A DNA stretch of 64,000 nucleotides, from contig CAKPFD010000002.1 in assembly GCA_934149515.1 (NCBI GenBank), positions 1 to 64,000 of the forward strand. The letters run 5' to 3'. The translations under genes and the position numbers were made by a program. The notes under the pieces were generated by a model. The model had not been told where the DNA came from, made no database searches, and saw only the letters and a program-made list of their open reading frames with translations. Positions 1-7,218 of this stretch are shown here, one piece after another. The number at the start of each line of letters is the position of its first letter. The stretch's first letter is position 1. The stretch comes from an uncultured Bacilli bacterium (GTDB lineage: Bacteria > Bacillota_I > Bacilli_A > RF39 > UBA660).

Positions 1-75
1 GCTTCATAGCTCAGTCGGTAGAGCAAGGGACTGAAAATCCCTGTGTCGCTGGTTCGATTCCCGCTGGAGCCACCA
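1..75 (+). tRNA. tRNA-Phe (anticodon GAA), first base outside the window
   Basis: The cloverleaf folds with D-stem GCTC/GAGC, anticodon stem AGGGA/TCCCT around loop CTGAAAA (anticodon GAA), and T-loop TTCGATT. The 3' end is an encoded ACCA. The acceptor stem pairs fully only if one G precedes base 1, so the 5' base is cut off by the window start. One U-C mismatch is seen in the T-stem. It would be the ligand sensed by the T-box upstream of pheS at 5920-6134. Confidence 0.93.
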
Positions 76-120
76 TAAGCGTTTAATTTGAACACTTTGT
101 TGTTTCGGAATAGTATAGAT

Positions 121-150
121 AGATCTCAAGTGAAATTGAGATCTTTTTTT
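121..150 (+). terminator. Rho-independent terminator after tRNA-Phe
   Basis: Nine-base-pair perfect stem AGATCTCAA (121-129) with TTGAGATCT (136-144), loop GTGAAA, followed by a run of T. Confidence 0.85.
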
Positions 151-160
151 GTTATCAAAC

Positions 161-194
161 ATAAAAAAATAAAACCCTAAGGAAGGGTCTTATT
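161..194 (-). terminator. Rho-independent terminator of the lipoprotein gene
   Basis: On the minus strand, bases 185-194 pair with 168-177 (nine pairs, one mismatch) and are followed by a T-rich stretch (168-161). The stem overlaps the stop codon of the lipoprotein gene. Confidence 0.65.
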
Positions 195-648
195 TACAAG
201 TAGCACCAAGTTGTTCATAGACACTTTTCATATCACTAATAGAGATTTTCCCATTCTTAATTAAAGAACTATTCGCAGAATCAATCTCAATTAACTTATC
301 TGTATCAATATGTGCATAATCAATATCAGCAGTAGAAATCAAAGTATGATCTTCAATACTAACATTATACGTATAATATTTAACATCTTTATAAGGCGTA
401 TAAATTGCTTCTACTTGCTCTTTATATTGCTCTAACAAAGAATCATCATCCATTTGAATCGTTTCTTTACTCTTGATTCGATTAACATAACTATCCTGAT
501 AAGTAATCACATACTCTAAAGACGTCTTTATACCACTTTGATTTAATGTTCTAGAACAAGTCATTGTTTTCTCACTACTACGACCACATCCACTTAGAAT
601 AAAGACCATCCCGATAAGTCCTATCAATAATACATGTTTCTTTTTCAT
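190..648 (-). CDS. Small lipoprotein of unknown function (DUF1307-like)
   Basis: A 152-residue exported protein. The N-terminus MKKKHVLL, a hydrophobic core and the lipobox LSGC (cysteine near residue 21) mark a type II signal peptide, so the protein is expected to be anchored to the outer face of the membrane. The mature part is short and polar, with a second and third cysteine (TMTCSR near residue 30; GATCK at the C-terminus) that could form a disulfide. The layout resembles YehR/DUF1307 lipoproteins, but I am not certain. A related fold seems present in the membrane protein at 27988, which shares the pattern of an early Cys, a YxxTY segment and a C-terminal GxTC. The start is supported by a strong AGGAGGAG ribosome binding site. 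It stands alone on the minus strand. Confidence 0.75.
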   Translation of the reverse strand: MKKKHVLLIGLIGMVFILSGCGRSSEKTMTCSRTLNQSGIKTSLEYVITYQDSYVNRIKSKETIQMDDDSLLEQYKEQVEAIYTPYKDVKYYTYNVSIEDHTLISTADIDYAHIDTDKLIEIDSANSSLIKNGKISISDMKSVYEQLGATCK

Positions 649-699
649 ATTCTCCTCCTGATTCTACTTTATCATGAAATAAATTTTTTGACTACACGA

Positions 700-733
700 T
701 TCGACAAAAAAAAGAAATTTCACTTGATATGAT
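700..733 (+). promoter_or_regulatory. Spo0A-type promoter: inverted 0A box plus -10
   Basis: TTCGACA (700-706, reverse complement of the Spo0A box TGTCGAA) lies 21 bases upstream of TATGAT (728-733). Spo0A-activated sigma-A promoters of Bacillus (spoIIG, spoIIE) have an over-long 21-22 base spacer with 0A boxes at the -35 region. The same box and spacing recur at 13894-13927. The -10 covers the upstream ATG at 729, which argues for the later start at 750. Confidence 0.6.
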
Positions 734-749
734 AATAACGGTGATAAAA

Positions 750-1205
750 ATGAATCGTAAATTTTTCTTAGCAGTCTTAGTAGCAATCCTTTTAGGCTCT
801 ATTTTAGGCCATACACTTTTTCAAAAATATCAACAAGAAGAAAGTCAAGTATTCCAAGAAAAAGGAACGTATTTCTTTATCGAAGGTACTTATGATAATC
901 AAGAAAGAGCAGAAAATGCCACCAATCATTTAGCTGCCAAACTCATTGTTAAAGAAGACAATCACTATGTCGTTTATGTTGGTATAACCAATACAAAAGA
1001 TAACGTTGAAAAACTAAAAAAATTCTTTCAAGAATCTGATATTCAAACAACGATAAAACAAATGACTATAACAGATGAAAGCTTTCTAACAAATCTTGAT
1101 CAAATGGATGGATTATTAAAACAAATTAAAACCAAAAGTGAATTATGGCCGATCAATAAAGTGATTTTAGCAACCTATGAAGAATTAATTAACAAACAAA
1201 CCTAA
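750..1205 (+). CDS. SPOR-like membrane protein, positional counterpart of SpoIIB
   Basis: A 151-residue protein with one N-terminal transmembrane helix (about residues 5-22) and an extracytoplasmic part that starts with a SPOR-like segment (GTYFFIEGTY, then alternating strands ending TIKQM). SPOR domains bind denuded peptidoglycan at division septa. In Bacillus subtilis the SPOR protein SpoIIB lies just upstream of maf-radC-mreBCD, the same place as here, so a role in engulfment or septal wall remodelling is likely but inferred. An in-frame ATG exists at 729, but it sits inside the predicted -10 element. The ATG at 750 follows a GGTGAT ribosome binding site and was chosen. The 0A-box promoter upstream fits a sporulation role. 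Confidence 0.65.
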   Translation: MNRKFFLAVLVAILLGSILGHTLFQKYQQEESQVFQEKGTYFFIEGTYDNQERAENATNHLAAKLIVKEDNHYVVYVGITNTKDNVEKLKKFFQESDIQTTIKQMTITDESFLTNLDQMDGLLKQIKTKSELWPINKVILATYEELINKQT

Positions 1206-1242
1206 AGAAAAAGCGAATAATAGAGTAGAGGTGATGTAAAAA

Positions 1243-1938
1243 ATGAAAGTAAAAGATATTCCCATTCAAGATAGACCAAGAGAAAAATTGTGTGAATTAG
1301 GTGCTGAAAACTTATCATCTAGTGAACTATTAGCAATTATTTTGCAATCTGGAACCAAAGAAAAATCTGCCACAGAATTAGCTTATGAATTGTTAACAAC
1401 GTTAGAAGATATTACAAAACTAGAAACTATTACTCAAAAAGAATTATGCCAACTAAAGGGAGTAGGAATAGCAAAAGCAACCAATATTTTAGCTTCCATA
1501 GAATTAGGAAGAAGAATCTTTTTGAAAAAAGAACATAGGAAAGTATGTTTAAAAAATGCTTATGACGTATTTTGTTATAGTCGTTATTTTTTTCACGGTA
1601 AAAAACAAGAATATTTTTACTGCTTATATCTTGATAGTAAACGATGCCTAATTAGTAAAAAATTATTGTTTGTTGGAACGATGACTAAAAGCACAGTTCA
1701 CCCAAGAGAAGTTTTTAAAGAAGCCTATTTACTATCCGCCTCTTTTATTATCTGCATTCATAATCATCCCTCTGGTATCACTTATCCTAGTCAAAAAGAT
1801 ATAGAATTTACAAACGACTTAATTGCTATTGGTAATATCCAAGGAATACCCATATTAGATCATATTATTGTAAGCGAGTATAATTATTATAGCTTTGGAG
1901 AAAATAATAAAAAGACTTCCTTGAAAAAAAAGACATAA
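1243..1938 (+). CDS. radC: RadC family JAMM-fold protein
   Basis: A 231-residue protein of usual RadC length. An N-terminal helix-hairpin-helix-like region (residues about 65-85, LKGVGIAKA) precedes a C-terminal MPN/JAB domain with the metal-binding motif HNHPSG (173-178) and the matching Asp at 186, giving H-x-H-x10-D. The family is widely conserved; the old assignment to DNA repair is doubtful and its molecular role is not settled. It starts with ATG after GAGGTGAT and lies between the SpoIIB-like gene and mreC, as in Bacillus. mreB, usually directly after radC, is absent. Confidence 0.92.
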   Translation: MKVKDIPIQDRPREKLCELGAENLSSSELLAIILQSGTKEKSATELAYELLTTLEDITKLETITQKELCQLKGVGIAKATNILASIELGRRIFLKKEHRKVCLKNAYDVFCYSRYFFHGKKQEYFYCLYLDSKRCLISKKLLFVGTMTKSTVHPREVFKEAYLLSASFIICIHNHPSGITYPSQKDIEFTNDLIAIGNIQGIPILDHIIVSEYNYYSFGENNKKTSLKKKT

Positions 1939-1972
1939 CTAGGTATACTAAAAAAGATGAGGAGGAATTTAG

Positions 1973-2773
1973 ATGTATCATAAAAAACACAATAAGAAAA
2001 AAATAATCACAATCCTACTTAGCTTATTAGTAGCGTTTGTTTTGATCTTCTATTCACTTATCTCCAATCGCAAACAAAGTTTAATAGAATCCTATCTAAA
2101 AGATGCAACTGTCCTAATTCAAAAAGTCGTTTTATATCCGTTTACAACCCTAAATAAAGAAAAAGATAAAGATGCTAGTAAAAGCTATCTCATTCAAAAA
2201 AATATGAATGTCGCCTTAGAAGAAGAAATAGAACAGTTACGAAAAACACTTGAATTAAACCAAACATTAACCGGTTATGAAATAGAAAATGCCACTGTGA
2301 TATCAAGAAATCGTAGTTATTGGTATCAAACCTTAACGATCGATAAAGGGAAAAAAGCAGGCTTAAAAGAGAATATGGTAGCCATCACTAAAGATGGTTT
2401 AATTGGAAAATTACAAAAAGTAACAAATTATTCTAGTGAAATCAAACTAATTACTGCTAATGACGTCAATAATAAAGTATCCGTCTCTATTGCTACCCTT
2501 GATGGAGAAACTGATGCTATTTTAAATGGGTATGATCAAAAAAAAGGACTTGTTAAAATTACAGGAGTAGATTCGCAAGCCAAAATAGAAATAGGGGATA
2601 AAGTAACAACTAGTGGATTAGGAGGAATGTTTCCAAGAGGCATTTATATCGGAGAAGTAAAAACCATTACCAATGATAAATATGGATTAAGTAAAACCTT
2701 AGGAATAAAAACAAATCAAAACTTTAATAATATTCATTATGTGACTATCTTAAAGGAACCAAAAAATGATTAG
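1973..2773 (+). CDS. mreC: Rod shape-determining protein MreC
   Basis: A 266-residue bitopic membrane protein: transmembrane helix at about residues 13-33, coiled coil about 65-95 (EEEIEQLRKTLELN), then the beta-barrel MreC domain with typical stretches such as VIGKL-type IGKLQKV and GDKVTTSGLGGMFPRGI. MreC is a scaffold of the elongasome outside the membrane, linking MreD, RodA and class B PBPs. The start follows GAGGAGG. It overlaps mreD by eight bases, so the two are translationally coupled. Note that mreB is not in this operon. Confidence 0.92.
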   Translation: MYHKKHNKKKIITILLSLLVAFVLIFYSLISNRKQSLIESYLKDATVLIQKVVLYPFTTLNKEKDKDASKSYLIQKNMNVALEEEIEQLRKTLELNQTLTGYEIENATVISRNRSYWYQTLTIDKGKKAGLKENMVAITKDGLIGKLQKVTNYSSEIKLITANDVNNKVSVSIATLDGETDAILNGYDQKKGLVKITGVDSQAKIEIGDKVTTSGLGGMFPRGIYIGEVKTITNDKYGLSKTLGIKTNQNFNNIHYVTILKEPKND

Positions 2774-3257
2774 TATTTTAATAATATCTTTTGTATTAGA
2801 AGGTTTACTAAATAATTTTCTTCCTTATATGGTTCAAAATATTACTTACTTTAATCCATTATTCACTCTAGTTAGTATTTGTTTAATCTATCCATTTTAT
2901 CAAAAAGATAGAAAAAAATATTATCTACTGGCTGGTCTTATTGGTTTTCTTTATGACTTGTTCTATACCAATTTGCTATTTTTAAATATGTATTTATTTA
3001 TCATCACTGCCTTTTTAGTACATTGCTTTTATAAAAAAATAAGAATTAGCAAATGGACATTTCCTTTACTGTTAATTTGTATGATCACTTTGTATCAAGG
3101 AATCTATATCTTACTACTAGTAATTTTTAATGTAGTACCCATTACATTAGATAATGCAATTTACTGGATAAGCCATAGCTATATTTTAAATATAGTATAT
3201 GGACAAATCCTATATCTTATAATAGAACATATACCAAAAAAAAGACGTCTAAACTGA
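2766..3257 (+). CDS. mreD: Rod shape-determining protein MreD
   Basis: A 163-residue integral membrane protein with about five hydrophobic helices and almost no soluble part, the usual size and topology for MreD. Sequence identity in the family is low, so the call rests on topology and on its position overlapping the 3' end of mreC. It would stabilise MreC in the cell elongation complex. A poly-T stretch follows at about 3262-3280 without a convincing stem. Confidence 0.85.
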   Translation: MISILIISFVLEGLLNNFLPYMVQNITYFNPLFTLVSICLIYPFYQKDRKKYYLLAGLIGFLYDLFYTNLLFLNMYLFIITAFLVHCFYKKIRISKWTFPLLLICMITLYQGIYILLLVIFNVVPITLDNAIYWISHSYILNIVYGQILYLIIEHIPKKRRLN

Positions 3258-3315
3258 TGCCTTTTTATGCTTTTTTTAAGATTTTTGCATATATATTAAT
3301 AAGGTGAGAAAAAGT

Positions 3316-3912
3316 ATGCAAGAGTCAAAATTTTATAAACAAATGAAACCATCTAATGAAAATTCGCAAAAAATATTACACTATTTAAAAACATTATTAA
3401 CTAAATCACTATTAACTGCAATTATAACTCTATTATTATTAATTGCCTTCAAGCTAAATCCAACCTTTAAAGCTACCTTCTATCAAAAAGTCTATCAGGA
3501 AAGTTTTCCTTTCGCTACCGTGAAAGAAGCATATCAATCCTATTTTGGCAAAGATCTAATCAGTCAAAAAATAGAAACAACCCAACAAGTATTTCAAGAA
3601 AAGCTAACTTATAGTAAAAAAAATTTATATCATGATGGTGTTCGTTTAACAGTTAGTAATCAATATATGATACCAAATTTAAATAGTGGCATTGTTGTTT
3701 ATATAGGTCAAAAAGAACATTATCAAAATACAATTATTGTGCAACAAATGAATGGGATAGATACCTGGTATGGTAATGTAGAAAATGTCAATGTCAAATT
3801 ATATGATTATGTTGAAAAAGGAAGCTTACTAGGGCAAGTCAAAGATACAACCCTTTATCTAGCGTTTCAACAAAATGGTAACTTTTTAGATTATAAAGAT
3901 TATGTGGAATAA
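3316..3912 (+). CDS. spoIVFA: SpoIVFA-like M23-fold membrane protein
   Basis: A 198-residue protein with a transmembrane helix at about residues 30-50 and an extracytoplasmic C-terminal domain of M23/LytM type (SGIVVYIGQKEHY, DTWYGNV, DYVEKGSLLG). The zinc ligands of active M23 endopeptidases are not present, as in SpoIVFA, which acts as a regulator of the SpoIVFB protease in the outer forespore membrane. The neighbouring M50 protease overlaps its 3' end by 11 bases, which strongly supports the pairing. The start ATG at 3316 was chosen because AAGGTGAG lies 8 bases before it; the upstream GTG at 3304 lies inside that site. Confidence 0.85.
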   Translation: MQESKFYKQMKPSNENSQKILHYLKTLLTKSLLTAIITLLLLIAFKLNPTFKATFYQKVYQESFPFATVKEAYQSYFGKDLISQKIETTQQVFQEKLTYSKKNLYHDGVRLTVSNQYMIPNLNSGIVVYIGQKEHYQNTIIVQQMNGIDTWYGNVENVNVKLYDYVEKGSLLGQVKDTTLYLAFQQNGNFLDYKDYVE

Positions 3913-4654
3913 ACTAAAAATTCATCCCACTTGCTATGCTTTTTTATTACTATGTATCGTAACCGGAGACTTTATTCGAATTGATATTTGTTCGTTGCTT
4001 CTAATAATTCATGAGCTTGGTCATTTCCTAACAGCTGTTATTTTACATTATCCAACCGACAACATTACCTTTTATCCTTTTGGTGGTATTGCTAAATTTA
4101 AAGCAGATCTAAATAGCCCTTTAAAAAAAGAATTACTAATTTTACTAATGGGACCAATCACTCAATGTCTTGGTTTCTATCTCTTAAAGCATCTTTCTTT
4201 CTTTGCTTCCTATCAACAATTATTAACGATGATACACTATCAAATTCTCTGTTTTAATCTTTTACCAGTTTATCCTCTTGATGGTAGTAGAATTTTACAA
4301 TGCCTTCTTTGCTACTTTATTCCATATGCGCAAAGCTTTACAATTATCTACGCCATTTCATATCTTATCCTATTACTAATTTTACTTTTGTTTTCACTTT
4401 ATTTTCAAATCTCTTATTTTCTTTTATTCTTCCTTTTATTAACCCGTTTATTATTAGAAAGAAAAAAGATAAAGTACTATCAAGAAAAATTTCTCCTAGA
4501 ACGTTATCTACATACCTATCATTTTCCCAAACACCAAATTGTGACATCAGAAAAAGAATTTAAACGCGATTACCGTCATACCATACATTTTCCACAATAC
4601 GATCTAACCGAAAAACAATACTTACAGAAAAAATATCAACAGAAAAAAATTTAA
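3902..4654 (+). CDS. spoIVFB: SpoIVFB-like M50 intramembrane metalloprotease
   Basis: A 250-residue polytopic protein with the site-2-protease motif HELGH (37-41) in the first membrane region, the FYPFGGIAK signature after it, and the third ligand in PLDGSR (Asp127). In Bacillus SpoIVFB removes the pro-sequence of sigma-K in the mother cell. A sigK-type gene is present at 30880. After the membrane part there is a basic, tyrosine-rich tail (about residues 185-250), where family members carry a regulatory CBS domain; here the tail is too short for a full CBS domain. Overlaps spoIVFA. Confidence 0.9.
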   Translation: MWNKLKIHPTCYAFLLLCIVTGDFIRIDICSLLLIIHELGHFLTAVILHYPTDNITFYPFGGIAKFKADLNSPLKKELLILLMGPITQCLGFYLLKHLSFFASYQQLLTMIHYQILCFNLLPVYPLDGSRILQCLLCYFIPYAQSFTIIYAISYLILLLILLLFSLYFQISYFLLFFLLLTRLLLERKKIKYYQEKFLLERYLHTYHFPKHQIVTSEKEFKRDYRHTIHFPQYDLTEKQYLQKKYQQKKI

Positions 4655-4656
4655 AT

Positions 4657-4687
4657 AAAAAAAGAACTATTTTCAAGTTCTTTTACA
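4657..4687 (+). terminator. Terminator after the spoIVF operon
   Basis: Nine-pair stem AAAAGAACT (4660-4668) with AGTTCTTTT (4676-4684), loop ATTTTCA. A-rich and T-rich flanks could let it work in both directions, also ending tRNA-Ala transcription from the other strand. Confidence 0.75.
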
Positions 4688-4695
4688 TTTCTATC

Positions 4696-4771
4696 TGGTG
4701 GAGAATAGGGGGATCGAACCCCTGACCTTCACGGTGCAAACGTGACGCTCTCCCAGCTGAGCTAATTCCCC
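4696..4771 (-). tRNA. tRNA-Ala (anticodon TGC)
   Basis: On the minus strand the sequence starts GGGGAATTAGCTC and ends with encoded CCA. Anticodon stem TCACG/CGTGA encloses loop TTTGCAC, anticodon TGC. Acceptor stem GGGGAAT/ATTCTCC pairs with one G-U. D-arm AGCTGGGA and T-loop TTCGATC are regular. Confidence 0.96.
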
Positions 4772-4790
4772 ATTTCCTGACTGCAATAAA

Positions 4791-4820
4791 ATTATAGCAT
4801 ACTTAAAAAAATACTGTCAA
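4791..4820 (-). promoter_or_regulatory. Sigma-A promoter of tRNA-Ala
   Basis: Minus strand TTGACA (4820-4815), 18-base spacer, TATAAT (4796-4791), both perfect consensus hexamers, 19 bases before the tRNA 5' end. Confidence 0.88.
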
Positions 4821-4843
4821 TACTTTTTTTGATAAATAATTCA

Positions 4844-4852
4844 TGTTACAAT
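4844..4852 (+). promoter_or_regulatory. Extended -10 promoter of the glycosyltransferase gene
   Basis: TGTTACAAT: TG-N-TACAAT extended -10, without a clear -35. It lies 25 bases before the start codon. Confidence 0.45.
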
Positions 4853-4876
4853 AAAGGCAATTAAAGAAGGTGAATC

Positions 4877-5884
4877 ATGAAAGTATTATTATATACAGAA
4901 AGTGAACGACTAAATCGTAAAAGTGGACTAGGAAAAGCCATTGAACACCAAAAACTAGCCCTAGAACTAGAACATATTCCTTATACCACCAATTTAAAAG
5001 ACGACTATGACATCTTACATATTAATACCTGGTTTTTAAAATCTTATTTTGTGGCGAAAAAAGCCAAAAGAAAAGGAAAAAAAATAGTATATCATGCTCA
5101 TTCCACAGAAGAAGACTATCGTAATGGCTTTATCTTTGCGAATCAAACATCAAAGTTAATTAAATGGTGGCTAATAAAATGTTATTCCCTAGGAGATGTT
5201 ATCATCACGCCAACCAACTATTCTAAAAAACTACTAGAAAGTTATAAAGGATTACAAGATAAGAAGATTTTAGCAATCTCGAATGGCTTAGAACTAGACT
5301 TCTTCAAACCAAACCCAGCATATCGTGAAAGTTTTAGAACTCGCTATCACTTTAAAAAAACAGACAAAGTTATTGTTGGAATTGGTCTATATATAAGAAG
5401 AAAAGGAATTGTTGATTTTGTAGAATTAGCCAAAAGATGTAAAGAATATCAATTTATCTGGTTTGGAGCATCCCCCCTTGCAGCAGCCACTTCCGATGTA
5501 AAAGAAGCAGTTAACACGAAACTACCAAACTTAACATTTGCCGGCTATGTAGAACAAGAATTCATAAGAGAAGCCCTTGGTGGTTGTGATCTATACATCT
5601 TTCCAACCCTAGAAGAAACCGAAGGAATACCAATTATCGAAGCCTGTGCCATGGAATGTGATGCCATTGTAAGAGATATCCCTATTTTTTCCGATTGGTT
5701 ACAAGATGGCGTAAACGTATACAAAGCCAAAGACGTTGATGAATTTGAAATAAAAATCAAAAAGATACTCAATAAAGAATTAAAAAGTTTAAAAAAAGAA
5801 GCCAAAAAAGTAGCAGAATCAAAAGATATTCGTTTTGTCGCTAAAAGTTTACGAAACGTCTATGAAAGTCTTTTAGAAAAATAA
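4877..5884 (+). CDS. GT4 family glycosyltransferase, likely membrane lipid glycosyltransferase
   Basis: A 335-residue protein with two Rossmann-like halves of the GT-B fold. The N-terminal half has a conserved stretch (KSGLGKA near residue 20, HAHSTEEDYRN near residue 76) that I associate with the streptococcal/mollicute-type diacylglycerol glucosyltransferases. The C-terminal half has the GT4 signature (VGIGLYIRRKG; EETEGIPIIEAC, the EX7E nucleotide-sugar motif). No membrane helix is seen; such enzymes are peripheral. Likely reaction: transfer of a hexose from UDP-sugar to a lipid acceptor; the acceptor is inferred. The start follows GAAGGTGA. It is a single gene between an extended -10 promoter and the T-box of pheS. 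Confidence 0.8.
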   Translation: MKVLLYTESERLNRKSGLGKAIEHQKLALELEHIPYTTNLKDDYDILHINTWFLKSYFVAKKAKRKGKKIVYHAHSTEEDYRNGFIFANQTSKLIKWWLIKCYSLGDVIITPTNYSKKLLESYKGLQDKKILAISNGLELDFFKPNPAYRESFRTRYHFKKTDKVIVGIGLYIRRKGIVDFVELAKRCKEYQFIWFGASPLAAATSDVKEAVNTKLPNLTFAGYVEQEFIREALGGCDLYIFPTLEETEGIPIIEACAMECDAIVRDIPIFSDWLQDGVNVYKAKDVDEFEIKIKKILNKELKSLKKEAKKVAESKDIRFVAKSLRNVYESLLEK

Positions 5885-5913
5885 TTGCATCCCATTTAAA
5901 ACCATGTTATAAT
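5885..5913 (+). promoter_or_regulatory. Sigma-A promoter of the pheST T-box leader
   Basis: TTGCAT (5885-5890), 17-base spacer, TATAAT (5908-5913) with an extended TG at 5905-5906. The -35 overlaps the end of the glycosyltransferase gene. Confidence 0.8.
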
Positions 5914-5919
5914 AGGCCT

Positions 5920-6134
5920 ATCAACTGCGATTAGGAAGTAGTAATATACTTTATTTCTAATAGAGAGTCTATGGCTGGTGGAAATAGATAGAAAAAAGAT
6001 ATGAATTCACCCTAGGAGTTCTTATAAAAAATAAGCGTATTTCTTGCGTTAAAAGAATAAAGCGTATAGTAATAACTATAAATTAAGGTGGTACCACGGA
6101 TTATCATTCGCCCTTAAGATATAGTTATTTTTTA
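5920..6134 (+). promoter_or_regulatory. T-box riboswitch (Phe), controlling pheS-pheT
   Basis: The leader has the standard parts of a T-box: the stem I region with GGAAGTAGTAAT and GGCTGGTGGAAA, a specifier TTC (6006-6008, Phe codon, followed by A) in the loop ATGAATTCACC, and the antiterminator bulge AAGGTGGTACCACGG (6085-6099). The competing terminator pairs AATAACTATA (6071-6080) with TATAGTTATT (6120-6129), extended inside by TTAAGG/CCTTAA, and ends in a T-run. Uncharged tRNA-Phe (one copy at base 1) would bind and favour read-through into pheS. Confidence 0.93.
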
Positions 6135-6162
6135 TTGCAAACAAAAGAAAGGAAGCCAAAAG

Positions 6163-7218
6163 ATGACAATTGAACAAATTCAAACTGCATTACAACAAGA
6201 TATAAAACAAATAACAACGCTAGAAGAATTAAATGATCTAAAAATCAAATACCTTGGAAAGAAAGGACTTATTACCACCTTAAATCAAGAAATAAAAAAC
6301 ATTCCAGTAGATCAAAAGAAAGCCTTTGGAGCAAAAGTAAATGAACTAAAAAATAGTTTTCAAACCTTCTATGATGAAACAAAAACAACATTAGAAGAAG
6401 CAAAACTAAATGAAAAATTAAAACAAGAAGCCATCGACATTACACTACCAGCATATCATCTACCAACAGGGGCACCAAATATTTTAGAAAAACTAATTGA
6501 AGAAGTAGAAGAAGTTTGTATGTCTATGGGATATGATGTTGTTGATGGACCTGAAATAGAAGAAGACAAATACAACTTTGAAATGCTAAATATACCAAAA
6601 GGACATCCGGCACGTGATGCCCAAGATACCTTTTATTTACAAAATGATGAAATTCTTTTAAGAAGTCAAACTTCTCCAGTACAAGTAAGAACAATGTTAA
6701 AAGGAAAAGGAACAACACCAATTCGTATGATTTGTCCTGGTAAGACGTATCGTCGTGATAATGACGATGCAACACATTCTCATCAATTTACCCAAATAGA
6801 AGGCCTATTAGTAGATAAAAACATCAGTCTAAGTGATTTAAAAGGAACACTAGACATCATTTGCCGAAAACTATTTGGAGAAGATGTTCAAACAAGATTC
6901 CATCCTAGTTATTATCAATTCACCGAACCATCAGTAGAAGTTGATATTTCTTGCTTTAATTGTAAAGGAACTGGCCATAACTGCAACATTTGTAAAAATA
7001 CAGGTTGGTTAACAGTAGCAGGAGCAGGAATTGTTCATCCAAACGTTTTAAGAATGAGTGGCTATGATCCAAAAGAGTGGAGTGGCTTTGCCTTCGGTTT
7101 TGGAGCAGAACGTCTTGCCATGTTAAAATATAACATCAACGATTGTAGAGTTTTCTATAATACAGATCTAAGAGAATCTATCGTATTCGATCGAAAGGAA
7201 AGTGAAGCAAATGATTAA
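6163..7218 (+). CDS. pheS: Phenylalanyl-tRNA synthetase alpha subunit
   Basis: A 351-residue class II aminoacyl-tRNA synthetase subunit. The N-terminal coiled coil (residues about 1-85) binds tRNA; the catalytic domain has motif 2 (ICPGKTYRRDNDDATHSHQF) and motif 3 near the end (GFAFGFGAERLAML). A four-cysteine insert (CFNCKGTGHNCNIC, about residues 265-278) is also common in PheS of clostridia and related groups. It acts as an (alpha-beta)2 tetramer with PheT in the cytoplasm. The ATG follows GAAAGGAAG, just downstream of the T-box. Confidence 0.97.
   Translation: MTIEQIQTALQQDIKQITTLEELNDLKIKYLGKKGLITTLNQEIKNIPVDQKKAFGAKVNELKNSFQTFYDETKTTLEEAKLNEKLKQEAIDITLPAYHLPTGAPNILEKLIEEVEEVCMSMGYDVVDGPEIEEDKYNFEMLNIPKGHPARDAQDTFYLQNDEILLRSQTSPVQVRTMLKGKGTTPIRMICPGKTYRRDNDDATHSHQFTQIEGLLVDKNISLSDLKGTLDIICRKLFGEDVQTRFHPSYYQFTEPSVEVDISCFNCKGTGHNCNICKNTGWLTVAGAGIVHPNVLRMSGYDPKEWSGFAFGFGAERLAMLKYNINDCRVFYNTDLRESIVFDRKESEAND

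Noticed and set aside
4300..4563. Plus-strand ORF of 87 codons inside spoIVFB in another frame
   Set aside because: It has no ribosome binding site and overlaps the membrane region of a well-supported gene.
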